A stretch of DNA of 53,133 nucleotides from Corallococcus interemptor (GCF_003668875.1 NZ_RAWM01000053.1:1-53133), one strand, 5' to 3'. Positions 32,728 through 41,032 are shown, counted from the first letter of the stretch. The notes: generated from the sequence alone by a model not told the origin. Made by a program: numbers and translations.

Positions 32728-33398
32728 AGAAGCCAGTGTGGGGCTTGTTGCTGCTGCTCGCCGCCTGCCGCCCGGATCCGGGCCCGGCGGACTACAGCGG
32801 CCAGGAGCTGCCGGACAACCAGAACCCGGACGGTGGGACGCAGCCCTCGGACCTGCTGCCCGGGCCGTTCCCCTACGAGGCCGGAAAGGCCCGCCTGTCA
32901 GTGGGCATCTTCTACGAGACGGGCCGCTCGCAGGCGATCGTCTTCGACGACATCGATTCCAAACTCTACCTCTACGATCAGACCGCCTACGTGGAGTCAG
33001 ACCCGGAGCACATCGAGGGCAGGTCCGCGGACCGCATTGTCTATAGCGGCCAGGCGTGGCTGGGCCTGGGCGTGCACTGGTTGAAGCAGACGCAAAACTT
33101 CGATGCCTGGAAGACGCTCCACGTGAGCATGAAGTCATCCGACCCCGGCTTTGCCAACGTGAAGGTCGGCATGTCCCACGGCATAGGCGTGGGCAAGGAA
33201 AAGGGCTTCCAGTTGGCGGTCTCGAAGTACGGCTGGGCCAACGATGGTGAGTGGCACCACCTGGCCATTCCCGTCGCGGACTACGTCGCCGCGGGCCTGA
33301 AGCTCAACGACGTCTCGTCGCCGTTCACCTTCGGGACCGAGGGTGGAGCGACCGGTCAGTCCCTCCTGCTCGACAACCTGTACTTCACCGCGGACTAG
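32724..33398 (+). CDS. lipoprotein with carbohydrate-binding-like domain
   Basis: A 224-residue lipoprotein overlapping the preceding gene by 4 nt (ATGA). The signal MKKPVWGLLLLLAAC has Cys at 15, then a Pro/Asp-rich linker, then a domain of about 170 residues with FYETGRSQAIVFDDIDS, DAWKTLHVSMKSSDPGFANVKVG, EWHHLAIPVADYV and a final SLLLDNLYFTAD. This order resembles beta-jelly-roll carbohydrate-binding modules and matches the general layout of the lipoprotein at 19288. Likely a surface glycan-binding protein; exact family unknown. Last gene of the tightly packed block before a hairpin. Confidence 0.68.
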   Translation: MKKPVWGLLLLLAACRPDPGPADYSGQELPDNQNPDGGTQPSDLLPGPFPYEAGKARLSVGIFYETGRSQAIVFDDIDSKLYLYDQTAYVESDPEHIEGRSADRIVYSGQAWLGLGVHWLKQTQNFDAWKTLHVSMKSSDPGFANVKVGMSHGIGVGKEKGFQLAVSKYGWANDGEWHHLAIPVADYVAAGLKLNDVSSPFTFGTEGGATGQSLLLDNLYFTAD

Positions 33399-33426
33399 GC
33401 AGGAACGCAGCGCCAGGACGGGTGGG

Positions 33427-33451
33427 CCGGCTGTCGCCGTGTGACAGCCGG
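33427..33451. terminator. terminator-like hairpin between the lipoprotein and GH3 genes
   Basis: CCGGCTGTC (33427-33435) pairs perfectly with GACAGCCGG (33443-33451), loop of 7 nt, 28 nt after the lipoprotein stop. A mixed T-containing stretch (CCTTGTCTT) follows after 10 nt. It may end the long transcript or attenuate it before GH3. Confidence 0.5.
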
Positions 33452-33467
33452 AACGCCCGAGCCTTGT

Positions 33468-33484
33468 CTTGAGGTCAGCTCAAG
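33468..33484. promoter_or_regulatory. inverted repeat overlapping the GH3 ribosome-binding site
   Basis: CTTGAG-GTCAG-CTCAAG at 33468-33484; the right arm runs into AAGGAG (33482-33487), the ribosome-binding site of the GH3 gene. It could be an operator or a small RNA hairpin hiding the binding site. The arms are only 6 bp, so this is tentative. Confidence 0.35.
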
Positions 33485-33497
33485 GAGCCATCCCCCT

Positions 33498-36400
33498 ATG
33501 TCTGAATCCTTGCCGCGGGTGTCGAGCCCCTGTCTCCGTGATGCGCCGCGTGTCTGGCTCTTACAAGCCTTCGCGGCGGTGCTCACGCTGGTGTCCCTCC
33601 TGGGCGGCTCCAGCGCCCTCGCGCAGACGAACGTCGCGCTGAACAAGACCACCTATACCTCCTCCGCGGAGACTCCATTCCTGGGCCAGTACGCGGTGGA
33701 CGGCGACGGTGGCACCCGCTGGGCCTCCGGCTTCACGGCGAACGAGTGGATCACCGTGGACCTGGGCCAGACGCGCACCCTCTCGCGCGTGGTGCTCACC
33801 TGGGAGGCGGCGTACGCGACCGTCTACAAAATCCAGGTCTCCACCAACAACACCACCTTCACGGACGCGCTGACGGTGAACACCGGCGACGGCGCGGTGG
33901 ACGACCTGTCGCTGCCCTCCGGCACCACGGGCCGCTACGTCCGCATGCAGGGCGTCACGCGCGCGCTGCCCGCGTATGGCTATTCGCTGTGGGAGTTCGC
34001 CGTCTATGAGACGGGCGGCACGCCGCCGCCCACCAACACGGACCTGGCGCGCAACCGTCCGGCCACCGCGTCCAGCGTGGAGGCGGACGCGGCCGGGCTG
34101 CAGCCGGGCTTCGCGTTCGACGGGGACGTCAACACGCGCTGGGCCTCCGCGCAGGGCGTGGATCCGCAGTGGATCCGCGTGGACCTGGGCTCGTCCCAGG
34201 TGGTGGGCAAGGTGGTGCTGGACTGGGAGGGCGCGTACGGCAAGACGTACACGATTGACGGCTCCAACAACGACAGCACCTGGACCACGCTCAACACGGT
34301 GACCAACGGCGCCATCGGCCGCCGGGAGATTCCGGTGTCGGGCACGTACCGCTACCTCCGCATGCGCGGCACCGAGCGCGGCACGGGCTATGGCTATTCG
34401 CTGTGGTCCTTCGAGGTCTACCAGAACGGCGGCACCACGCCTCCGCCCACGCAGACCACCAACCAGACCATCAAGCTGAACTTCCCGGAGCTGGCGTACG
34501 CGAAGATCAACGTGTCGCCCACGCCCCTGTCGGTGACGCCGGTGCCGGAGGAGGGCAACACCACGCCGTCCGTGCGCAACCCGCCCGGGCCCTTCACCTA
34601 CCAGCTCACGTTCCCGCCCAACACGACGGTGACGCTGTCGAAGAACCAGTTCTCCCCGACGCAGCCCAACACGGACATCCGCCTGGCGGTGGTGGATTAC
34701 AACGGCGTGCAGCAGCGCGCCCAGTCCGTCACGGCGCTGGCGGTGCAGGGCGCGGACTGGAACGTCGAAATCTTCGCCACGGGCGGCGGCCCCACGGATC
34801 CGCGCGACCCCACCATCATCCCGGACCCGTACGTGGCGCCCGCGCCGCTGCCGGTGGCCGGGGCGTTCCGCCTGGCCTCGCCGGCCAACAACGCGATGGT
34901 CACCACCACCCGCCGCCCCACGCTGTCGTGGGCCCCGGTGACGGGCGCGACGAACTACAAGCTCTACGTCAACCTCACGCGCGACGACTACGACTGGATG
35001 GCGGCGGGTAACCTGTTGGATCGCTACACGCAGGTGGCGTCGCAGACGGGCACGTCCTTCACCTTCACGGAGGACCTGCCGGACCGCTGGACGTACAAGT
35101 GGTACGTCGTGGCCACGCTGTCGGGCGGCGGCACGTCGCGCTCGGACATCGGCAACTTCAGCGTGTACCTGCCGGTGGTGGAGACGCAGGCGGACGGCGT
35201 CAACCTGATCAATGGCATCCGCGACCTGAACAAGAACGGGACGATTGAGCCGTACGAGGACTGGCACAACCCCGTCTCCGTGCGCGTGAACGACCTGCTG
35301 GGCCGCATGACGCTGCGCGAGAAGGCGCTGCAGATGTTCTACGACGCCAAGACGTACCCGGAGGCGGGCTTCCAGATGGGGCCCCTGTCGCCCACGGACA
35401 TCCCCCTGTTCCAGAAGGCGTCCGCGGCCACGCGCCTGGGCATCCCGCACATCGACGCGGGTGACACCATCCACGGCTACAAGACGAGCTGGCCCACGCA
35501 GCCCGCGCTGGCCGCCACGCGCGACCTGGACACCATCCACGAGATGGGGGACATCCAGCGCCGCGAGCAGCTGGCCATTGGCAGCCGCGGCACGCTGTCG
35601 CCGCTGGCGGAGGTGAACACCAAGGTCCTGTATCCGCGCACGCAGGAAGGCAACGGCGAGGACGCGGACCTGGCGGCGGGCATCACCCGCGCGCTCATCG
35701 CGGGCCTCCAGGGTGGCCCTGAGGTCAACCCGGGCTCCATCTGGGTGACGACGAAGCACTGGCCGGGGCAGGGCGCCGGCGGTGAAGCGGGCATCACCTA
35801 CGACGGCACGACGATTCACTACCACATGCGTCCGTGGCACGCGGCCATCGAGGCGGGCACCAGCGGCATCATGCCGGGCTACGCGGGCAGCTGGCTGCTG
35901 GGGCCGGAGGGCTACGGCGCGGGTGACAACCCGGGCATCCTCAACTACCTGCGCAACCAGCTGAAGTACGACGGCGTCATCTGCTCGGACTGGCTGCCGT
36001 CGGGTTCGTGGGTGCGCTCCGCCTCGGCGGGCTCGGACGTGATGGGCGGCGCGACACCGCAGGCCATGGCCAACTTCGAGAACGAGGTCCCCGTCGCGCG
36101 CATCAACGACTCCGTGCGCCGCATCCTGGACCTGAAGTTCCGCCTGGGCATCTTCGAGGACCCGTACAAGCAGGGCCCCGCCGGCACGTCCCAGTGGCAC
36201 ACCGCGGACAGCAAGGCGGCGGTGCGCCGGGCGTCCCAGGAGGCCATGACGCTGCTCAAGAACGACGGCGCGCTGCCCATCCGTCTGCCGGCGGGCGGCA
36301 AGCTGGTCATCGCGGGGCCGCGCGCGGACGACATGTCCTGCATGGTGACCTGGCGCTCGGACTTCCATGGCAACGAGTTCGGCGACCCGACCATCTACGC

Positions 36401-37985
36401 GGCGGTGAAGGCGCGCGCGGAGGCCGCGGGGCTCACGGTCTACAAGGACAACGCGCCCGCGGGCGTGACGCCGGACGCGGCCATCGTCGTCGTGGGCGAG
36501 AGCTACTTCACGCACGGCACGGAGTGGGACAAGGAGAAGCCGTACCTGCCGGGCGACCCGATTGGCCCGGCGCACGACGCGAAGTGGGGCGACCAGTACG
36601 CCGTCATCAACAGCTTCAAGTCGCGCGGCATCCCCACGACGGTGGTGGTCATCAGCCCGCGTCCGTACGTGCTGACGAACGTGGTGCCGCGCTCCAACGC
36701 GCTGATGCTGGCGTACCGCCCGGGCGACATGGGCGGCTACGCGGTGGCGGACGTGCTGTTCGGCGACGTGCTGCCGCGTGGCAAGACGCCGTGGCAGCTG
36801 CCCCGGTCCATGAGCCAGATTGGCACGGACGTGGAGAACAACCAGCTGGAGAAGTGGGACCTGCCGTTCGACCTGGGCGCGACGGACGCGGAGCGCACGG
36901 CCATCCGCCAGAAGATCGCGGCGGGCCAGCCGGTGCCTCCCACGTACGGCAACCCGCTGTACCAGTATGGCTCCGGCATCCAGGGCTTCGGCCTGACGGA
37001 CGCGACGCCGCCCGCGGCGTTCAGCCTGCTGACGCCCGCGAACAACGTCGTCATCACCGGCACGCGTCCGGCGTTCACCTGGACCGCGAGCAGCGACGCG
37101 CAGACGGGCATCCAGCGCTACGAGGTGTTCCTGGACGGTGGTTCGATGCCGGTGGCCATCACCAAGACGCCGTCGGCGGCGCTGGATGGGCTGAAGCTGG
37201 CGAACGGGACGCACACCTGGTTCGTGAAGGCGTTCAACTGGGCGAACGGCGTGACGCAGTCCGCGACGTTCACCTTCACGCTGAACGACACGACGCCGCC
37301 CGCGGCCTTCGCGGCGCTGTCGCCGTCGGCCGGGCAGCCGGTGCCGGGTACGTCCACGCGCTTCATCTGGGAGCAGACGACGGACGTGGGCGCGGGCGTG
37401 GCGGAGTACGTCCTCATCGTGGACGGCGCGGACCGCTCGCCGTCCATCCTGCGCAGCACGCCGGTGCCGGCGGGCACGAACCTGGCGCGGGGCAAGAATG
37501 CCTACGCCACGTCCGTGGAGTTCGGCAGCGCGAACGACGCGGTGGACGGCAGCCTGACGACGCGCTGGTCCAGCGTGGGCACGGCGACGACGGGCGACAC
37601 GGAGTCCATCACCATCGACCTGGGGGCCATCTACTCGCTCAAGCGCATCGTGCTGAACTGGGAGGCCGCGTACGGCCGCCGCTATGTGCTGGAGGCGTCG
37701 CTGGACGGCTCCACCAATTGGACTGCGCTGAAGACGGTGGACACCGGCGACGGCGGCATCGACGACTGGACGGTGGCCGGCGTGGGCCGCTTCGTGCGCA
37801 TGCGCGGCGTGCAGCGCGCGACGGCGTACGGCTACTCGCTGTGGGAGTTCGAGGTCTACGGCGTGGGCACGGAGCAGACGACGCTGAACGGCCTGTCCAC
37901 GGGCTCGCACACGTGGCGCGTGCGCGCGGTGGACGGCGCGAACAACACCACGCTGTCCTCGGGGCCCATCAGCTTTACGAAGTAG
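33498..37985 (+). CDS. secreted multidomain GH3 beta-glucosidase with CBM32-like domains
   Basis: A 1495-residue secreted enzyme. The long signal ends near SSALAQ (43). Two discoidin/CBM32-like domains (about 45-178 and 185-315; DGDGGTRWAS, YGYSLWEFAVY) come first, then an unassigned beta domain (325-440), an FN3-like segment (455-565), the GH3 core (about 567-1165; TKHWPGQGAGGEAG, nucleophile Asp831 in VICSDW, then the GH3 C-domain), Ig-like linkers, and a third CBM32-like domain (1327-1455). The three CBMs share near-identical endings (YGYSLWEFEVYG), so they are internal duplications. ATG 33498 is chosen for its AAGGAG. Likely an extracellular exo-beta-glucosidase working with GH16. Confidence 0.92.
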   Translation: MSESLPRVSSPCLRDAPRVWLLQAFAAVLTLVSLLGGSSALAQTNVALNKTTYTSSAETPFLGQYAVDGDGGTRWASGFTANEWITVDLGQTRTLSRVVLTWEAAYATVYKIQVSTNNTTFTDALTVNTGDGAVDDLSLPSGTTGRYVRMQGVTRALPAYGYSLWEFAVYETGGTPPPTNTDLARNRPATASSVEADAAGLQPGFAFDGDVNTRWASAQGVDPQWIRVDLGSSQVVGKVVLDWEGAYGKTYTIDGSNNDSTWTTLNTVTNGAIGRREIPVSGTYRYLRMRGTERGTGYGYSLWSFEVYQNGGTTPPPTQTTNQTIKLNFPELAYAKINVSPTPLSVTPVPEEGNTTPSVRNPPGPFTYQLTFPPNTTVTLSKNQFSPTQPNTDIRLAVVDYNGVQQRAQSVTALAVQGADWNVEIFATGGGPTDPRDPTIIPDPYVAPAPLPVAGAFRLASPANNAMVTTTRRPTLSWAPVTGATNYKLYVNLTRDDYDWMAAGNLLDRYTQVASQTGTSFTFTEDLPDRWTYKWYVVATLSGGGTSRSDIGNFSVYLPVVETQADGVNLINGIRDLNKNGTIEPYEDWHNPVSVRVNDLLGRMTLREKALQMFYDAKTYPEAGFQMGPLSPTDIPLFQKASAATRLGIPHIDAGDTIHGYKTSWPTQPALAATRDLDTIHEMGDIQRREQLAIGSRGTLSPLAEVNTKVLYPRTQEGNGEDADLAAGITRALIAGLQGGPEVNPGSIWVTTKHWPGQGAGGEAGITYDGTTIHYHMRPWHAAIEAGTSGIMPGYAGSWLLGPEGYGAGDNPGILNYLRNQLKYDGVICSDWLPSGSWVRSASAGSDVMGGATPQAMANFENEVPVARINDSVRRILDLKFRLGIFEDPYKQGPAGTSQWHTADSKAAVRRASQEAMTLLKNDGALPIRLPAGGKLVIAGPRADDMSCMVTWRSDFHGNEFGDPTIYAAVKARAEAAGLTVYKDNAPAGVTPDAAIVVVGESYFTHGTEWDKEKPYLPGDPIGPAHDAKWGDQYAVINSFKSRGIPTTVVVISPRPYVLTNVVPRSNALMLAYRPGDMGGYAVADVLFGDVLPRGKTPWQLPRSMSQIGTDVENNQLEKWDLPFDLGATDAERTAIRQKIAAGQPVPPTYGNPLYQYGSGIQGFGLTDATPPAAFSLLTPANNVVITGTRPAFTWTASSDAQTGIQRYEVFLDGGSMPVAITKTPSAALDGLKLANGTHTWFVKAFNWANGVTQSATFTFTLNDTTPPAAFAALSPSAGQPVPGTSTRFIWEQTTDVGAGVAEYVLIVDGADRSPSILRSTPVPAGTNLARGKNAYATSVEFGSANDAVDGSLTTRWSSVGTATTGDTESITIDLGAIYSLKRIVLNWEAAYGRRYVLEASLDGSTNWTALKTVDTGDGGIDDWTVAGVGRFVRMRGVQRATAYGYSLWEFEVYGVGTEQTTLNGLSTGSHTWRVRAVDGANNTTLSSGPISFTK

Positions 37986-38008
37986 AGGTGAGGCCTTGAG
38001 CTGAGAGG

Positions 38009-38037
38009 AGGGGCGGCCGGAGTCACGGGCCGCCCCT
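38009..38037. terminator. bidirectional terminator between GH3 and the convergent orphan gene
   Basis: AGGGGCGGCC (38009-38018) pairs with GGCCGCCCCT (38028-38037), loop of 9 nt, followed by TCTTCATTT. It lies 24 nt past the GH3 stop and touches the stop of the convergent gene at 38041. Part of it is repeated at 38478-38504. Confidence 0.7.
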
Positions 38038-38041
38038 TCTT
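38015..38041. repeat. direct repeat, left copy, flanking the orphan gene
   Basis: Reads GGCCGGAG, a short variable core, then GGCCGCCCCTTCTT. The same two blocks recur at 38478-38504 with a core one or two bases different in length. The pair brackets the lower-GC gene at 38041-38463. Confidence 0.6.
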
Positions 38042-38463
38042 CATTTGGACGGCATCCCGCGAAGCTGTAGCCAGTCGTCAACGTCCGCGCACCCGGTCCG
38101 AGGCACCCGAGAGAAGACAGAGGGTTCAAGCTCCTTCTCGATCTCGTCGGACGAGTCGTATGAATCAATCTCCATGCACTCCCAATAGCGATCGAACAGC
38201 GCCTCGGAGATCGAGCCTGCATCGAATTCCTGTCGCAGGTCCTGCGATGCCCCATACGCAGCCAGGACCTGACTGACATCCAGCAGGAAGAGGAGCTTGA
38301 ACCTCAAGGGCCACCCCCTGCCGGCACGCGCCAATCGGCTCGGCCGGGTCTGGTCCCACAGTCGAGGCTGGTGAAAGTCGGATGTCTCGACCCATGGCTC
38401 TCCGCGAAGACGTTCGAGCAGCGCCGGCTTGGGAGTCACCAGGAAGTAGAACGGAATCATCAT
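38041..38463 (-). CDS. hypothetical protein of lower GC, possible orphan immunity protein
   Basis: A 140-residue cytoplasmic protein starting MMIPFYFLVTPKPALLERL; ATG 38475 (MFRE) is an alternative. It has a basic middle (DQTRPSRLARAGRGWPLRFK), a helix LLFLLDVSQVLAAYG and an acidic C-terminus (DSYDSSDEIEKELEP). I recognise no family. Base composition is visibly lower in GC than neighbours, and it is bracketed by partial direct repeats, both signs of separate arrival. Small acidic solitary proteins near toxin-immunity genes are often immunity proteins, which is only a suggestion here. Confidence 0.6.
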   Translation of the reverse strand: MMIPFYFLVTPKPALLERLRGEPWVETSDFHQPRLWDQTRPSRLARAGRGWPLRFKLLFLLDVSQVLAAYGASQDLRQEFDAGSISEALFDRYWECMEIDSYDSSDEIEKELEPSVFSRVPRTGCADVDDWLQLRGMPSK

Positions 38464-38477
38464 CTCGCGAAACATAC

Positions 38478-38504
38478 GGCCGGAGCGATGGCCGCCCCTT
38501 CTTT
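38478..38504. repeat. direct repeat, right copy, flanking the orphan gene
   Basis: GGCCGGAG-CGAT-GGCCGCCCCTTCTTT; the partner is 38015-38041. It lies just upstream of the orphan gene's start on the minus strand, and 47 nt before the M1-like peptidase gene. Its stem is shorter than in the left copy, so it is less likely to terminate transcription. Confidence 0.6.
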
Positions 38505-38551
38505 CTTCTGCCGGAACGACCCGGGAGACTGGCTGGAGCCGTATCCCAGCC

Positions 38552-40192
38552 ATGCTTCCATCCTGGCTCAGACGCTTCGCGCTGCCGTGCTTCGTCCTGG
38601 GTGTGACGGGCTGCGAGTCCAGCGAGCCGCCTCTGGAACCGCCCGGGTTGGGCGGGGTCGCGCTGGCGTACACGGTGGACCGGTACGACTTCGCGTTCGA
38701 CCTTACGACGGGCGAGGCCGCGTCCCGGTTGGCGTTGGACGTGGAGGCGGGCGCGCGAGGTTGCGTGTCGCTCCCGGCTCCCCCGGAGGTGACGGACGTG
38801 CGGTGGGACGGGGTCCCCGCGGACTTTCGCGTGGTGGACGGGCACCTGGAGGTTTGCGGAGTGGCGCCAGCGGACGGGCCCTTGTGGATCGACAGCCAGC
38901 AGCGTGTCGCGGAGACCACGGAGCCGTACACGCGGGTGGGGTTCTCCCGGCGGCTGGATGCGCAGGGGCGTCTCTTCACGTACCTGTTGGGATGGCTGGA
39001 GTCCTGCGACCTCTTCGGCCCGTGTGATCCCGCACCTGGGCGCCTGGCGCACTTCACCTTCGACGTCACCCATGCGCCCGGCGCGGTGGTGCTGTGTCCG
39101 GGGAGCCTGTCGCGACGGGATGACACGCATACGCGGTGTGAGCTGCTGGGCACGCGGGCGCCTACGTATTCAGCGTTCATGATCGCGTCGCATCCGGCGT
39201 GGCAGCGCACGCGGCTGGTGGACACGGACGTGGGGCGCGTGGAGTTGTACGAGCCCCCGGGCGGACTGCTCGGGCCGGCGATTGACGCGGGCGCGGTGGC
39301 GGAGTTCCTGGCGTGGATGACGGCGCGCTTCGGGCCGCTGCCCTATGGCCCTGAGCTGCGGGTGGCCAGCGGACGCACGGACTGGCTGGGCATGGAGCAC
39401 CCGGCCAACATCGTCCTGCGCGACGACCTTCAAATGTTTCCCAGTGCCTACACCAACATGACGCTGCACACGTTGCTGCATGAGATCGCGCACCAGTGGG
39501 CCGGTAACCGGACGACGCTGGCGAGCGCGGAGGACTACCCGTGGAAGGAAGCGGTGGCGGAGTACCTCACGTATGTCTTTGAGGACGAGCACCGGAGCAA
39601 CGAGGCCGCGACGACGCTGGCGTACCTGGACCGGCTGGCCCGGACGTCCTCCTACTACCTGCGTCCGCGAGACACGCCCGCGCCGCCGTTCCTCTCCTTC
39701 GTGAATGACGTCTACGGCACGGGCCCGATGATCCTCCTGGTGCAGCTGGAGTCCCTGCTCGGACGGCCCCAGGTGCTCGCGGGGCTCCAGTCGTTCCTGG
39801 CCGAGCCAGGCGTCCGGAGCATCGAGGACCTGCGCCGGGCGCTCGAGACCGCGTCAGGAAAGGACCTCCAGCGCTACTTCGACACCTGGGTGGACGGGCA
39901 GGGGGAGCCGGACTGGCCGTTCTTCCAGGTGGAGTGGCAGCAGGGAGAAGCGTTCGCACTGACCGTGACGCAGCGGACTCAGGCCGGGAAGGTGTATCCC
40001 TGCGAGGTGGAGCTGGAGCTTCAGGGCGAAGCGCCGGAGGAGCGCCGGAGGGTCACCGCCTCCTATGGCCTGGATCCGGAGTCCGCGACGGCGGGGCTCA
40101 CGGTGGAGGGACTGCCGTGGAAGGTCCAGCAGGTCGTGGTGGATCCGCGCAGTCGGCTGGTCAATCGCAGGAGTTTGAGCGCAGTGCCGTAA
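38552..40192 (+). CDS. M1-like zinc metallopeptidase lipoprotein
   Basis: A 546-residue exported peptidase. The signal has a lipobox VTGC (Cys near 21). The zinc site is HEIAHQW (His310, Glu311, His314) with the third ligand Glu333 exactly 18 residues on, as in M1 aminopeptidases. The exopeptidase motif normally GxMEN reads GMEH here (near 281), replacing Asn by His, so amino-terminal specificity may be altered. The C-terminal half contains LESLLGRPQVLAGLQSFL and FDTWVDGQGEPDWP, as in the family. Location is the periplasm or outer surface. The gene has a bidirectional terminator after its stop. Confidence 0.85.
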   Translation: MLPSWLRRFALPCFVLGVTGCESSEPPLEPPGLGGVALAYTVDRYDFAFDLTTGEAASRLALDVEAGARGCVSLPAPPEVTDVRWDGVPADFRVVDGHLEVCGVAPADGPLWIDSQQRVAETTEPYTRVGFSRRLDAQGRLFTYLLGWLESCDLFGPCDPAPGRLAHFTFDVTHAPGAVVLCPGSLSRRDDTHTRCELLGTRAPTYSAFMIASHPAWQRTRLVDTDVGRVELYEPPGGLLGPAIDAGAVAEFLAWMTARFGPLPYGPELRVASGRTDWLGMEHPANIVLRDDLQMFPSAYTNMTLHTLLHEIAHQWAGNRTTLASAEDYPWKEAVAEYLTYVFEDEHRSNEAATTLAYLDRLARTSSYYLRPRDTPAPPFLSFVNDVYGTGPMILLVQLESLLGRPQVLAGLQSFLAEPGVRSIEDLRRALETASGKDLQRYFDTWVDGQGEPDWPFFQVEWQQGEAFALTVTQRTQAGKVYPCEVELELQGEAPEERRRVTASYGLDPESATAGLTVEGLPWKVQQVVVDPRSRLVNRRSLSAVP

Positions 40193-40196
40193 ATGA

Positions 40197-40231
40197 AAAG
40201 CCCCTCGGGCCAGGAAGGCGCGAGGGGCTTT
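40197..40231. terminator. bidirectional rho-independent terminator
   Basis: AAAGCCCCTCG (40197-40207) and CGAGGGGCTTT (40221-40231), 11-bp perfect stem with A-run before and T-run after, loop of 13 nt. It sits between the convergent peptidase and SRPBCC genes and should serve both. Confidence 0.88.
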
Positions 40232-40246
40232 GGAGCCGCGTTGAGG

Positions 40247-40879
40247 CTACGGCGTGGGCGCGGCGACGGCGGGCGCGGCGGCAGCGGCCTCTTCGGCGGC
40301 CTTGGCCTCGGCGACCTTGCGAGCGGCTTCAGCTTCGGCGCGCTTGGTGGCCTCGGTCTGGGTGGCGGTCTTCATGCTGGCGAGGCCCTTCTCGAAGTCC
40401 TTGCCGATCATCTGGTCCATGTCCATGAACACGCACATCGCCTTGCTCATGAAGGTGTGCTCCCCGGCCATGGTCCAGGTGACGGTGGTGCCGGCGTCGG
40501 CGGGCTTGAACGTGAAGGTGGTGATGCTGCTGTCCTCGAAAGGCTTGATGAACTCCAGCTTGATGCGGACGGACGCGTCGGCGCTGGCCTCCAGGATGGT
40601 CATGCGGCCCTCACCTACGTCGTTGTTGCCCACCCACCCATAGGTGGCGCCAACGCCCGACTCCGCGCCGCCAAACGTCCGCTTCATGTTCGGGTCGAGG
40701 TTGTCCCAGGGAGACCACTGGTTCCACTGGCGGAAGTCATTGACCAGCCCGAACGCGATGTCCGGCGAGCCCGGCACGGTGGCGGAGCGCGTGACGGTGT
40801 AGGTATCAGGGCGGGTGGTGACGAAGCCGGCGAACAGCACGAGCACGGCGACGACGCCAATGGCGATCTTCTTGAACAT
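40247..40879 (-). CDS. SRPBCC (START-like) family protein with N-terminal anchor
   Basis: A 210-residue protein. A single hydrophobic segment (IAIGVVAVLVLFAGFV) anchors or exports it. Residues about 28-165 form the SRPBCC fold (VPGSPDIAFGLVNDFRQWNQWSPWDNLDPNMKRTFGG in pieces, then VTWTMAGEHTFMSKAMCVFMDMDQMIGKDFEKGLASMK), close to the polyketide-cyclase-like branch. An Ala/Lys/Glu-rich helical tail follows (EAEAARKVAEAKAAEEAAAAA). SRPBCC proteins bind hydrophobic ligands; none can be assigned. Confidence 0.83.
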   Translation of the reverse strand: MFKKIAIGVVAVLVLFAGFVTTRPDTYTVTRSATVPGSPDIAFGLVNDFRQWNQWSPWDNLDPNMKRTFGGAESGVGATYGWVGNNDVGEGRMTILEASADASVRIKLEFIKPFEDSSITTFTFKPADAGTTVTWTMAGEHTFMSKAMCVFMDMDQMIGKDFEKGLASMKTATQTEATKRAEAEAARKVAEAKAAEEAAAAAPAVAAPTP

Positions 40880-41032
40880 GGAGGTCCTCGGAACGGGAGC
40901 CCTGGGCAGGGCGCCCGCGTCTTAGGCCGCCCGATCGCTCCGGCTCAAGCCCCCCAGGGAACGTCCCACCTTGACGCAGCGTGCAGTGCGTGGGCAATGG
41001 GCCCATGCGCCTGGCGGTCGTGTGCTCGGGCG

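Noticed and set aside
33561-38279. 1572-codon open frame antisense to the GH3 gene
   Set aside because: A shadow of strong codon bias; Arg/His/Val-rich and domain-free, and it runs through the terminator and into the neighbouring gene.
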